From: an uncultured Faecalibacterium sp.
GTDB taxonomy: Bacteria > Bacillota > Clostridia > Oscillospirales > Ruminococcaceae
Reading direction: 5' to 3'
Length of the DNA: 35,593 nucleotides
NCBI GenBank assembly: GCA_900772565.1
Contig: CAAHET010000105.1
Location: 1-35,593 of the forward strand
The position numbers and the translations under genes were made by a program. How positions within the stretch are numbered: the stretch's first letter is position 1; each line of letters opens with the position of its first letter. Of this stretch, positions 6,607 through 14,941 are shown one piece after another. Under the pieces are notes generated by a model. That model had not been told where the DNA came from. It was given only the letters and a program-made list of their open reading frames with translations, and ran no database searches.

Positions 6607-8418
6607 ATGCCCAGACCCGGACGTCCCACCACCGAGCGCGCCAAGGACTTTAAAGGCACGCTGCGGCAGCTCATCCGCACCATGAGCCACTACAAGCTGC
6701 CCCTTGCGGCAGCCATGCTGTTTGCTGTTCTGTCCACCATCTTCAACATTGCAGGCCCCAAGGTGCTGGCAAAAGCCACTACCGCCCTTGCCACCGGCTG
6801 GATCGCCCGGCTGCGCGGCACCGGCAGCATCGATTTTGTGTATATCGGCCGCATCCTGCTGTTTTTGCTGGGGATGTACCTGCTGAGCAGCGCCTTCAGC
6901 TTTATTCAGGGCTGGCTGATGACCGGCCTTTCCCAGAAGGTCTGCTACGACTTCCGCCGCCAGATCAGCGAAAAGATCAACCGCCTGCCGCTGGCGTACT
7001 TTGAAAAGCGCACCGTGGGCGAGGTGCTCTCCCGCATCACCAACGATGTGGACACGCTGGGTCAGAGCCTGAACCAGAGCATCACCCAGCTGATCACCAG
7101 TGTGACCACCATGATCGGTGTGCTGGTGATGATGCTTTCCATCAGCCCCCGCATGACCCTGATCGCCCTGCTGATTTTACCGGTGTCGCTGGCGCTGGTG
7201 CTGGTGGTGGTCAAGTTCAGCCAGAAGTACTTCAAGGCACAGCAGGCCACGCTGGGCGTGGTCAACGGTCAGGTAGAGGAGGTCTACGCCGGTCACAACG
7301 TGGTCAAGGCCTTCAACCGGGAGGCTGTGGTGCTGGCAGACTTCAACGCCGCCAACGATAAGCTGTACGAATCCGCATGGAAGAGCCAGTTCCTCTCCGG
7401 CCTGATGATGCCCATCATGAACTTTGTGGGCAACCTGGGCTATGTGGCGGTGGCTATCGTGGGCAGCATTTTTGCCGCAAACGGTGTTATCACCATTGGT
7501 GATATTCAGGCCTTTATCCAGTACGTCAAAAACTTCACCCAGCCCATCCAGCAGCTTTCGCAGGTATCCAATATGCTGCAGAGCATGGCTGCTGCCGCCG
7601 AGCGGGTGTTCGAGTTTTTGAACGAGCCGGAAGAAGAGCAGCTGGCAGACCCCGCCCGCCGCGCCGACCCCGCCGACATTGACGGACAGGTCACTTTTGA
7701 CCATGTGCGTTTCGGCTACACCCCGGACAAGACCGTTATCCACGACTTCAGCTGCACAGTGCAGCCCGGCCAAAAGGTAGCCATCGTAGGCCCCACCGGC
7801 GCGGGCAAGACCACCATGGTCAAGCTGCTGATGCGCTTCTACGATGTGGATGCCGGTTCCATCACCCTGAACGGCCACGACGTGCGGGACTTTGACCGCA
7901 GCGCCCTGCGCGAGGGCTTTGGCATGGTGCTGCAGGACACATGGCTGTTCAAGGGCACCATCATGGAGAACATCCGCTACGGCCGGCTGGACGCCACCGA
8001 TGAAGAGGTGATTGCCGCCGCAAAAGCTGCCAACGCCGACCACTTTATCCGCACCCTGCCCGGCGGCTACCAGATGGAGCTGAACGAGGACGCTTCCAAT
8101 GTCAGTCAGGGACAGAAGCAGCTGCTCACCATCGCCCGCACCATTCTGGCAGACAACCGCATCCTGATCCTTGACGAGGCCACCAGCAGCGTGGATACCC
8201 GCACCGAGCAGCGCATCCAAACCGCTATGGATCGTCTGATGGAAGGCCGCACCAGCTTTGTCATTGCCCACCGCCTTTCCACCATCCGGGACGCCGACCT
8301 TATCCTAGTCATGCGGGACGGCGACATTGTGGAGCAGGGCACCCACGACCAGCTAATCGAAGCCGGCGGCTTCTACGCCGATCTGTACAACAGCCAGTTC
8401 GAGGATGTGGTGGATTAA
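6607..8418 (+). CDS. ABC exporter subunit (permease-ATPase fusion), catalytic partner
   Basis: A 603-residue half-transporter with six membrane helices (about 35-320) followed by a nucleotide-binding domain: Walker A GPTGAGKTT (395-403), Walker B with D523 and catalytic E524, and H-loop H555, all canonical. Its signature motif is changed from SGGQ to SQGQ (500-503). In a heterodimer this signature faces the Walker motifs of the other subunit, so the weak signature here and the weak Walker B and H-loop there fall in the same site, leaving one site fully active. The ATG at 6607 lies 8 nt after AAGGAGGG; a GTG at 6598 is inside that ribosome site and was rejected. The gene follows the first subunit by 1 nt and is followed by a terminator. 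Confidence 0.93.
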   Translation: MPRPGRPTTERAKDFKGTLRQLIRTMSHYKLPLAAAMLFAVLSTIFNIAGPKVLAKATTALATGWIARLRGTGSIDFVYIGRILLFLLGMYLLSSAFSFIQGWLMTGLSQKVCYDFRRQISEKINRLPLAYFEKRTVGEVLSRITNDVDTLGQSLNQSITQLITSVTTMIGVLVMMLSISPRMTLIALLILPVSLALVLVVVKFSQKYFKAQQATLGVVNGQVEEVYAGHNVVKAFNREAVVLADFNAANDKLYESAWKSQFLSGLMMPIMNFVGNLGYVAVAIVGSIFAANGVITIGDIQAFIQYVKNFTQPIQQLSQVSNMLQSMAAAAERVFEFLNEPEEEQLADPARRADPADIDGQVTFDHVRFGYTPDKTVIHDFSCTVQPGQKVAIVGPTGAGKTTMVKLLMRFYDVDAGSITLNGHDVRDFDRSALREGFGMVLQDTWLFKGTIMENIRYGRLDATDEEVIAAAKAANADHFIRTLPGGYQMELNEDASNVSQGQKQLLTIARTILADNRILILDEATSSVDTRTEQRIQTAMDRLMEGRTSFVIAHRLSTIRDADLILVMRDGDIVEQGTHDQLIEAGGFYADLYNSQFEDVVD

Positions 8419-8446
8419 AGCACCTGTTATCGCAATATAACTGCAA

Positions 8447-8496
8447 AAAGAGCACCTGTTGCCTTCCCTTTCGAGGGCAGCAGGTGCTCTTTGTTT
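8447..8496 (+). terminator. Intrinsic terminator of the exporter operon
   Basis: AAAGAGCACCTGTTGCC (8447-8463) pairs with GGCAGCAGGTGCTCTTT (8476-8492) through 17 positions, one being G-T, and is followed by GTTTT. It lies 28 nt after the stop of the second exporter gene. Confidence 0.85.
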
Positions 8497-8497
8497 T

Positions 8498-8620
8498 ACC
8501 CTCTCAGTCATCGCTGCGCGATGCCAGCTCCCCCGAGAGGGGGAGCTTTTCAGCATCTGTCGGTCAGTTGCAATAAAGCTCTCCCTTCGGGAGAGCTGGC
8601 GCGAATGCGCCTGAGAGGGT
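8498..8620. repeat. 123-bp palindromic repeat element (REP/MITE-like)
   Basis: Perfect 10-bp terminal inverted repeats (ACCCTCTCAG at 8498-8507 and its complement at 8611-8620) enclose two hairpins. One is AGCTCCCCC/GGGGGAGCT (8526-8547) with a GAGA loop; the other is AGCTCTCC/GGAGAGCT (8577-8597) capped by CTTCGG. The halves are related to each other in mirror image, each carrying CCAGCTC next to the hairpin. A related shorter unit is at 15744-15790. It has no coding capacity. I recall similar elements being scattered between genes in Faecalibacterium, but cannot check copy number here. Confidence 0.7.
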
Positions 8621-8633
8621 TTCCGTCTTTTCT

Positions 8634-9560
8634 TTATGATTCCTCCACCGTTTCCAGTTTCAGGCCGAACAGCTTTTCCGAGAGGGACGGCAGCTGTTGC
8701 TGCAAGGCGCGGACATAGGCCATTACTACCGGGTCCTCGCGTTTTTGCCCCAGCACGATGCCGAACCGGTGTCCCCTGCCCCAGTCCAGCACCCGCGCAA
8801 AGCTCAGGTCCGGCCTGCGGTAGTAGACCGCCGGGATCATCTTCAGGGCCGGTTCCCCGTAGGCTGCGCTGCGGATGCCGCCCACCGGCGTAAAGCTCAC
8901 CCCGCGTTCCATTCCCTCCTGCACCAGACTTGTTTCGTAAACGGTCTGGTACATCTCCTTGATGAGCAGCCAGCGGTATTGCAGCGCCTGCTCCAAACTC
9001 AGCCTGCCCACCGGCATATCGGCGGGCGGGTGAAGGGGGATGCAAAGCTCCGGCACATAGAGCAGCGGCACAAAGATAAGACCCTGTGCGTAAAAATCTG
9101 CACTTTCCAGCTGGAAGGAAAGGTCTGCATCCCCTTTTTTCAGGCTGCGCCAGACCTCGCTGCGGTTGGCGCACTTTCTCAGAATAGGGGTATATTGCAG
9201 GCACAAATCGCTTGTCAGGGAAAACAGGTCGTACCCGAACATCCACATCGCCTCATGGCAGCCCGCAATCTCCAGATGCCGTTCCGGCGGGTTTTCCTGG
9301 TGCTGCACCGCGCGGGCGTGGCGCACCGCCTGCTGATACAGGGCCACCAGCTGCTTTGCCTTGGGGTAAAAATCCTGTCCTGCCGGAGTCAGCACCACAC
9401 GGCGCGGCAGATGCTGGAACAACTCAAACTGCAATTGCCCCTCCAACGTGCGGATCTGCTGCGAAAGTGCCGACTGTGAAAGATACAGCGCCTCTGCCGC
9501 CGCAGAAAAGCTGTTCAGCTCCACGATCTTTACAAAGCCTTCCAGTGCGCTCTCGTTCAT
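8634..9560 (-). CDS. LysR-family transcriptional regulator
   Basis: A 308-residue LysR regulator with the helix-turn-helix at about residues 1-60 (…FSAAAEALYLSQSALSQQIRTLEGQL) and a two-lobe ligand-binding domain from about 90 to 295. The start chosen is the ATG at 9558-9560, preceded by GGAGGGAG; a start 8 residues earlier lacks a ribosome site. It is divergent from the secreted flavoprotein reductase at 9735, the classic LysR arrangement, so it probably activates that gene when the reductase's substrate or a product is present. A TTAGG-TTAT-CCTAA inverted repeat in the shared 174-bp region is a candidate binding site. The inducer is unknown. Confidence 0.92.
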   Translation of the reverse strand: MNESALEGFVKIVELNSFSAAAEALYLSQSALSQQIRTLEGQLQFELFQHLPRRVVLTPAGQDFYPKAKQLVALYQQAVRHARAVQHQENPPERHLEIAGCHEAMWMFGYDLFSLTSDLCLQYTPILRKCANRSEVWRSLKKGDADLSFQLESADFYAQGLIFVPLLYVPELCIPLHPPADMPVGRLSLEQALQYRWLLIKEMYQTVYETSLVQEGMERGVSFTPVGGIRSAAYGEPALKMIPAVYYRRPDLSFARVLDWGRGHRFGIVLGQKREDPVVMAYVRALQQQLPSLSEKLFGLKLETVEES

Positions 9561-9583
9561 GCTTTTCTCCCTCCCGCGATACA

Positions 9584-9597
9584 TTAGGTTATCCTAA
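9584..9597. promoter_or_regulatory. Candidate LysR-binding inverted repeat
   Basis: TTAGG-TTAT-CCTAA (9584-9597) contains the T-N11-A pattern of LysR sites. It lies between the regulator's start codon and the reductase promoter at 9620-9648, about 25 bp upstream of that -35, where an activator would be expected. Confidence 0.5.
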
Positions 9598-9619
9598 ATT
9601 ATAATATAAAAAATATGAA

Positions 9620-9648
9620 TTGTAAACAGCACCCTTCTACGATACAAT
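9620..9648 (+). promoter_or_regulatory. Promoter of the flavoprotein reductase gene
   Basis: TTGTAA (9620-9625), a 17-nt spacer and TACAAT (9643-9648). The hexamers are near consensus; the leader is about 80 nt. Confidence 0.7.
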
Positions 9649-9734
9649 TGTTAAGGATTCGGCAAAGTGCCTTTTGCTTTGCTGCACGATAAGAAGGAAC
9701 ACAAAGAAGAACAAAAAAGAAAGAGAGCGTACCT

Positions 9735-11774
9735 ATGAACAAGATCTCCCGTAAGGGCTTTATCAAGATCGCCGCTGCTGCCGCCATGAGCGGTGTGACC
9801 GCCGGTGCTCTGGCCGCCTGCAATGCCGCTTCCGGCTCTGCTTCCGCTTCCACTTCCGGTGCTGCCGGTCAGTACATTCCCGGCACCTACGAAGGCACTG
9901 CCGAGGGTATCTCCTCCACCGTCAAGGTCACCATGACCTTCTCCGACAGCGCTGTGACCGATGTGGTGGTGGACACCTCCGGCGAGACCGCTTCCTTCGG
10001 CGCCGCTGCTGCCGACGAGCTGCGCGAGCAGCTGCTGGCTGCCGGTTCTGCCGAGATCGACGGCGTTTCCGGTTCTACCATCACCTCCGATGCCGTGATG
10101 AAGGCCGCCAAGAGCTGCTACGCACAGGCCAAGGGCGAGGCTATGGTTTCCAGCGTGCAGCTGCCCACCGGCGATGCAAACGACTGGCTGGGCAAAGAGC
10201 CCGACATCGACGAGGCCGCCATCACCGAGACCGTGGACACCGACATCCTCATCGTGGGCGCAGGCAACGGCGGTATGTTTGCTGCCGCCTATGCTGCTGC
10301 CAACGGCCTGAACTTCCGTGTTATCGAGCAGAACGCCAACGTGCAGGACACCCGTCACTGGTACGGTGCTATCGACTCCGCTGCTGCCAAGGAAGCCGGT
10401 GAGAAGCCCGCCGACCGTGCCAAGCTGCTGAGCGAGATCTCCCGCTACGCCTCCGGCAAGTGCGACCAGCGCGTTGTCAAAACCTGGATCAACGAATCTG
10501 CTGCCATGCACGACTTTATGCGCAGCATTCTGGAAGATAAGTACGGCTGGGTGTGCGATTTCACCTCCGGCAGCGAGGCTGCATGGCCTGCAGAGAACGC
10601 CGAGCACAACACCGACTACCTCTTCCCTGTGCAGGAGCACAACTACATGGCCAGCGAGAGCGCATCCGGCCTGCCCCGCAACGAACTGCTGCTGCAGTAC
10701 ATTCAGGAGTTGGGCTACGACGTGGACTTCAAGACCAGTCTGGCCAAGCTGGAAAAGAACAGCGATGGCCGCATTACCGGCATCATCGCCCAGAGCACCG
10801 AGGACGACCATTTCATCCGTTACAACGCCAATCAGGGCGTGCTGCTGGCCTGCGGCGGTTTCCCCGGCAACCCCTACATGATGGAGCAGCTGGACCCGCT
10901 GGGCACCAGCGTGACCACCGCCTGCTCCTACTCCCCTGCCGACAAGGGCTACGGCATCCGCGCTGCCGTGTGGGCTGGCGCTAATCTGGACAAGGAAGCC
11001 GCTCCCATGCTGTTTGACCGCGGCATTGTTGCCCCCGGTGTGGACGGCGGCTATGTGGACAGCGACTCCGCCTTTGGCGGCAAGGCCTTCCCCGGCAAGA
11101 TCCGCCAGTACAACCCCGGCACCCAGCCCTTCCTGAAGGTGAACCGCAACGGCGAGCGCTTTGCCAACGAGAGCTGCCCCTACAACGATATCGTCTACGC
11201 CGCTGCCCACCAGCCGGGCCGCGTCTACGCACAGATCTGCGATGCCAACATGCTGGAGGACGCAAAGCGTTTCCACACCATCGGCTGCTCTGCCCAGACC
11301 CGCAACGGCGGTGAGAAGTACATTCAGGGCAAGATGGACGAGGCTATCGAGGCCGGTGCACTGTTCAAGTGCGACACCCTCGACGAGCTGGCCGACAAGA
11401 TGGGCTTTACCGGCGCTGCCAAGGACACCTTCCTTGCTACCGTGGAGCGCTACAACGAGCTGTACGATAAGCAGAACGACGAGGACTTCGGCAAACCCGC
11501 TTACCGTCTGAGCGCCATCCGCACCGCCCCCTTCTACGGCTGCTGGCTGGGTGCCTCTCTGCTGACCACCGAGCAGGGCATCGCCATCAACGAAAAGGGT
11601 CAGGCTCTGGGCACCAACAACCAGCCCATGGAGGGTCTGTACATCACCGGCGATATGTCCGGCAGCTTCTTTGCCAACAACTACCCCTGCCTGATGGCCG
11701 GTGTGGCTATGGGCCGCACCCTGACCTTTGCCATCAAATCCGTCAAGCAGATGGCAGGTCTGGAGAACGCCTGA
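9735..11774 (+). CDS. Secreted FMN/FAD-dependent reductase lipoprotein (fumarate reductase/flavocytochrome c-like)
   Basis: A 679-residue lipoprotein of the flavin-based extracellular reductase type. Residues 1-28 are a signal with a twin-arginine-like SRKGFIK at 5-11 and a lipobox LAAC with C29. Residues about 47-130 form an FMN-binding domain with DGVSGSTITS (109-118), in which T115 would carry FMN covalently attached by ApbE. From 168 on comes the FAD domain with GAGNGG (175-180). Relatives such as fumarate and urocanate reductase take electrons from the cell surface to an organic acceptor. Here the conserved catalytic Arg region (NExxxR in fumarate reductase) reads NESCPYND, giving Y483 in its place, and the later His and Arg substrate residues also seem absent. 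So fumarate is unlikely. No heme motifs are present. The divergent LysR gene suggests substrate-controlled expression. Confidence 0.88.
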   Translation: MNKISRKGFIKIAAAAAMSGVTAGALAACNAASGSASASTSGAAGQYIPGTYEGTAEGISSTVKVTMTFSDSAVTDVVVDTSGETASFGAAAADELREQLLAAGSAEIDGVSGSTITSDAVMKAAKSCYAQAKGEAMVSSVQLPTGDANDWLGKEPDIDEAAITETVDTDILIVGAGNGGMFAAAYAAANGLNFRVIEQNANVQDTRHWYGAIDSAAAKEAGEKPADRAKLLSEISRYASGKCDQRVVKTWINESAAMHDFMRSILEDKYGWVCDFTSGSEAAWPAENAEHNTDYLFPVQEHNYMASESASGLPRNELLLQYIQELGYDVDFKTSLAKLEKNSDGRITGIIAQSTEDDHFIRYNANQGVLLACGGFPGNPYMMEQLDPLGTSVTTACSYSPADKGYGIRAAVWAGANLDKEAAPMLFDRGIVAPGVDGGYVDSDSAFGGKAFPGKIRQYNPGTQPFLKVNRNGERFANESCPYNDIVYAAAHQPGRVYAQICDANMLEDAKRFHTIGCSAQTRNGGEKYIQGKMDEAIEAGALFKCDTLDELADKMGFTGAAKDTFLATVERYNELYDKQNDEDFGKPAYRLSAIRTAPFYGCWLGASLLTTEQGIAINEKGQALGTNNQPMEGLYITGDMSGSFFANNYPCLMAGVAMGRTLTFAIKSVKQMAGLENA

Positions 11775-11831
11775 TAAAGTGCGGTTCTCCGGCATACTCT
11801 AAGCGTTTCTTCTTTTCTTCTTTTTCATGTG

Positions 11832-11877
11832 AAGAGGGGCGGTCCCATTTGGGGCTGTCCCTCTTTGCTTTTTTTAC
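11832..11877 (+). terminator. Intrinsic terminator of the reductase gene
   Basis: AAGAGGGGCGGTCCC (11832-11846) pairs with GGGGCTGTCCCTCTT (11851-11865), with several G-T pairs, around ATTT, followed by TGC and a seven-T run. Confidence 0.85.
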
Positions 11878-11890
11878 CCCACACGCCCCC

Positions 11891-11919
11891 TACACAAATG
11901 CCCGCGATTGTGCTATGAT
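11891..11919 (+). promoter_or_regulatory. Promoter of the MoxR/VWA operon
   Basis: An extended -10, TGC-TATGAT (11911-11919), has a weak TACACA (11891-11896) 17 nt upstream. It lies just after the reductase terminator and about 60 nt before the ATPase start codon. Confidence 0.6.
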
Positions 11920-11977
11920 AAGGCTGAAAACTGGGCAGTTCATTCCCGCCCGGTCAGAGATCGAGGTGTTTGTACAA

Positions 11978-12898
11978 ATGTCGGATATTCTGGATACCTT
12001 ACGGCAGGAAGGGGTGGACCCCGCCCTGCTTGCGGCGGTGCAGGAATACCGCGCCGCCCATCCGCTCAGCGAGGCGCTGCGCCCGCGCATCCCCGCCCCT
12101 GCCTTTACCTACTACGGCAAAGAGGTGTGGGAGCAGGCGCTGGCGGCCATCCTCTGCGGCGAAAACCTGCTGCTGGCCGGCGGAAAGGCCACCGGCAAAA
12201 ACGTGCTGGCCGAAAACCTTGCCGCCGCCTTTGGCCGCCCCGCGTGGGACATCTCCTTTCATGTGAACATGGACGCCGCCTCCCTCATCGGCATGGATAC
12301 CTTTGCGGGCGGGCAGGTGGTGTTCCGTCCCGGGCCGGTGTACCGCTGCGCACAGTGCGGCGGCTTCGGTGTGCTGGACGAGATCAACATGGCCAAAAAC
12401 GAGGCGCTTGCGGTGCTGCACGCGGTGCTGGACTTCCGCCGCGCCATCGACGTGCCCGGGTACGACCGCATCCCGCTGGCTGAGGAGACCCGCTTTATCG
12501 CCACCATGAACTACGGCTACGCGGGCACCCGGGAGCTGAACGAGGCGCTTACCTCCCGCTTTGCGGTGGTGCAGATGCCCACCATCACGCAGGATAATCT
12601 GGAAAAGCTGCTGCGGGCGCAGTTCCCGGATCTTGCCGCAAAATATGTGCACCAGTTTGCACTGCTGTTTCTGGACCTGCAGAAAAAGTGCGACAGTGCC
12701 GAGATCTCCACCAAGGCGCTGGATCTTCGCGGGATGCTGGACGCGCTGCGGCTGATCCGCAGGGGCATCCCGGCCGGGGCGGCGCTGGATATGGGCATCA
12801 CCAACAAGGCCTTTGACTCCTACGAGCAGGGGCTGATCCGGGACGTGATCGCCGCGCGCATCCCGGCCAAGCTGGACGCCGGAAAGCTGTTTGCCTGA
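11978..12898 (+). CDS. MoxR-family AAA+ ATPase
   Basis: A 306-residue MoxR-type ATPase. It shows Walker A GGKATGKN (68-75), Walker B VLDE (132-135), sensor-1 asparagine in IATMN (N178) and an arginine finger in TSRF (R194), with the lid region after 210. Such ATPases act as chaperones with a VWA-domain partner to insert metals or assemble or activate enzymes (NorQ/NorD, CbbQ/CbbO). The ATG at 11978 was chosen because it starts the conserved part; GAGG lies 11 nt upstream, slightly far, and frames upstream run into the terminator. The stop TGA at 12896 overlaps the ATG of the VWA gene by one base, so the two are translationally coupled. Its target is unknown. Confidence 0.9.
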   Translation: MSDILDTLRQEGVDPALLAAVQEYRAAHPLSEALRPRIPAPAFTYYGKEVWEQALAAILCGENLLLAGGKATGKNVLAENLAAAFGRPAWDISFHVNMDAASLIGMDTFAGGQVVFRPGPVYRCAQCGGFGVLDEINMAKNEALAVLHAVLDFRRAIDVPGYDRIPLAEETRFIATMNYGYAGTRELNEALTSRFAVVQMPTITQDNLEKLLRAQFPDLAAKYVHQFALLFLDLQKKCDSAEISTKALDLRGMLDALRLIRRGIPAGAALDMGITNKAFDSYEQGLIRDVIAARIPAKLDAGKLFA

Positions 12899-14652
12899 TG
12901 GACGCCCAGAGCTACACCGCGCAGGAGCGGCGCGCGGCCAATCAGGTCTGGGCCGCTGCCGGAGCCTACGGCTTTGAGCCGCTGTTTCTGGCCCGCAACA
13001 CGGACGGCACCATTGATTTTTACATGAACTGCATCGTGGGACTGGTGCACAAATACTACGGTGACGCGCTGATCCGGGATATTTTTTCCGCATGGGAGGG
13101 CGACACACGCCAGCCCATGCTGGACGATATGGCGTGGCTGTACTTAGAAAACGCCGCCTACCGGCTGGAACTGCCCCGCCGCCCGGTGCTGGAAGCGCTG
13201 CGCTTTGCCCACGCGGACTACTTTTTTGCCATCCAGTACAAGCTTTCGCGGCAGGAGTGGATGGCGAAAAACCAACTGGTGTACACCATGCAGGCTACGC
13301 GCTGGCGCGAGGTGCTGGGACGCACCGCCCCGGTCATGACTCCCTACGAGAGCAGCCTTGCCGCCGCACTGGAACCGGAAAGCGCACCGGAGCCGGCACA
13401 GCTCAAAAACGAGCTGCTGGCGCTGTTTGCCAAATTCGCCCTGTTTGACGGCGAGGTACATCAGAAGCCCGCGCTGCATCTGCGGCTGCAGGGCTTCTGG
13501 GCAAAGCTGGCCACCAAAACCATGCCCACCCAGATGATCAAGACCGACCGGGTGACAGTGGAGAATTCCGGTGCGGTGGATGCCGCAGGCAGCGGGCTGG
13601 CAGTGGACAAGCGCCGGGCAAACATCACCCTGAAGCAGCGCGCCGCGCAGGATCGTGCCTACATTGAAAGCTGCTTCGGGCGCTGCTTCTACCCGCCGGA
13701 ACAGCTGCGCAAGGCCGAGCAGGAGCTGTGCACCGGGGTGCATCTGGGCTGTCATTTGTGGTTCAGCGCCGGTGTACCCAGCCCGGCGCAGGCACCCACC
13801 CCGGAAGCGCGGCAACTGGCGCAGCAGGCCGAATTGCAGGCCGAACGCAACCGCGCCTACTACGCCAAAAATCAGGAGCTGCACCGCAGCGTGGTGCTGC
13901 GCCTTACCGAGCAGATCCGCAACTGCATTCTGGTGCATCAGCAGCCCGACCAGCGGATAGCGCGCAGCGGTGATCTGTGCGCCGGGCGGGTGTGGCGTGC
14001 CCCTTACCTGAACGATGACCGGGTGTTTTTGTGCCCGGAGGAGGAAAACTGCCCCGCCTTTACGGTGGATCTGCTGCTGGACGCCTCTGCATCCCGCCTG
14101 CACTGTCAGGAAGTGATCGCGGCGCAGGGTGTTATTCTGGCCGAAAGTCTGGCCAACTGCGGCATTCCGGTGCGGGTAAGCGCCTTCAGCAGTCTGCGGG
14201 GCTACACGGTGCTGCGGGTGCTGAAAAGCTTTGCGGACAAGAACCGGCAGAACATTTTCCGCTACTTCGCTTCGGGCTGGAACCGTGACGGTCTGGCGCT
14301 GCGGGCGGCGGGCGATCTGATCCGGTATGCCCCCGGCCCCGCCCCGCGCCACCTGATGATCCTGCTGACCGATGCCAGCCCTAACGACAGCCGCCGCATC
14401 CCGCCCACAGCAGAGAACCCGCTGGGCTGCGCCTACGAGGACGCCGCCGGTGTAACCGACACCGCCGCGCAGGTGCGCACCTTGCAGCGGCAAGGCGTGC
14501 GGGTGTCTGCCGTTTTTATGGGCGAGGACAGCAGCGCCGGTGCCGCCGCACAGATCTACGGCAAAAATATGGCGCGCATCCGCGGCATGGATCAGCTTGC
14601 CCGGGCAGCCGGACGGCTGATCCAGAACGAGATCCGGGAACTTGGCGATTGA
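12898..14652 (+). CDS. VWA-domain protein, NorD/CobT-like partner of the MoxR ATPase
   Basis: A 584-residue soluble protein with no signal or membrane segment. Residues 1-380 are a variable, mostly helical region. A von Willebrand A domain follows from about 388, with the metal-ion site DASAS (395-399; D395, S397, S399) and a later TD pair (T491/D492) in ILLTDASPND. The layout matches the proteins that pair with MoxR ATPases, such as NorD and CobT-like. It starts with an ATG overlapping the ATPase stop. No nitric-oxide reductase, Rubisco, methanol dehydrogenase or cobaltochelatase gene is nearby, so the client is unknown. A terminator follows, so the two genes may form a closed operon. Confidence 0.85.
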   Translation: MDAQSYTAQERRAANQVWAAAGAYGFEPLFLARNTDGTIDFYMNCIVGLVHKYYGDALIRDIFSAWEGDTRQPMLDDMAWLYLENAAYRLELPRRPVLEALRFAHADYFFAIQYKLSRQEWMAKNQLVYTMQATRWREVLGRTAPVMTPYESSLAAALEPESAPEPAQLKNELLALFAKFALFDGEVHQKPALHLRLQGFWAKLATKTMPTQMIKTDRVTVENSGAVDAAGSGLAVDKRRANITLKQRAAQDRAYIESCFGRCFYPPEQLRKAEQELCTGVHLGCHLWFSAGVPSPAQAPTPEARQLAQQAELQAERNRAYYAKNQELHRSVVLRLTEQIRNCILVHQQPDQRIARSGDLCAGRVWRAPYLNDDRVFLCPEEENCPAFTVDLLLDASASRLHCQEVIAAQGVILAESLANCGIPVRVSAFSSLRGYTVLRVLKSFADKNRQNIFRYFASGWNRDGLALRAAGDLIRYAPGPAPRHLMILLTDASPNDSRRIPPTAENPLGCAYEDAAGVTDTAAQVRTLQRQGVRVSAVFMGEDSSAGAAAQIYGKNMARIRGMDQLARAAGRLIQNEIRELGD

Positions 14653-14665
14653 AGAAAAACAAAAC

Positions 14666-14722
14666 GCCCCCTGCGGTAGCAGTTCCGGCCTTGGCCGGCA
14701 CCTCCCACAGGGGTTATTTTTT
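14666..14722 (+). terminator. Intrinsic terminator after the VWA gene
   Basis: CCCCCTG (14667-14673) pairs with CAGGGG (14708-14713) around an inner stem CCGGCC-TT-GGCCGG (14685-14698), and is followed by TTATTTTTT. It begins about 14 nt after the VWA stop. Confidence 0.75.
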
Positions 14723-14818
14723 ACAACCGCATATCTCAGCGCACAACCATACTTTGAATTTTTGTTTGCTATGCGCTGTAGATTTTTGCAAAAATTTGTT
14801 GTTTTGGAAAACTTACAG

Positions 14819-14847
14819 TTGTTTTTCGTCCAAGAGTATGCTATACT
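14819..14847 (+). promoter_or_regulatory. Strong promoter of the 252-residue unknown gene
   Basis: TTGTTT (14819-14824), a 17-nt spacer and TATACT (14842-14847) with an extended TGC in front. The leader is about 90 nt. Confidence 0.75.
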
Positions 14848-14941
14848 ACGTTCAGAGAAGTTTTATGCAGCCTGTCGGCCCGATCACCCGGCTGGTGTTT
14901 TTACAACGTTTTGCTGTTTGTTTTCAGGAAGGAGATCAATC

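Noticed and set aside
4122..6683. Very long open frame on the minus strand opposite the first exporter gene (853 codons)
   Set aside because: It lies antisense to a gene with clear ABC motifs, its translation is rich in His, Gln and Gly without any domain, and GC-rich codon bias explains the lack of stops.
9651..11795. 714-codon minus-strand frame opposite the reductase gene
   Set aside because: It is antisense to a gene with clear FMN and FAD motifs and has no ribosome site or recognisable domain.
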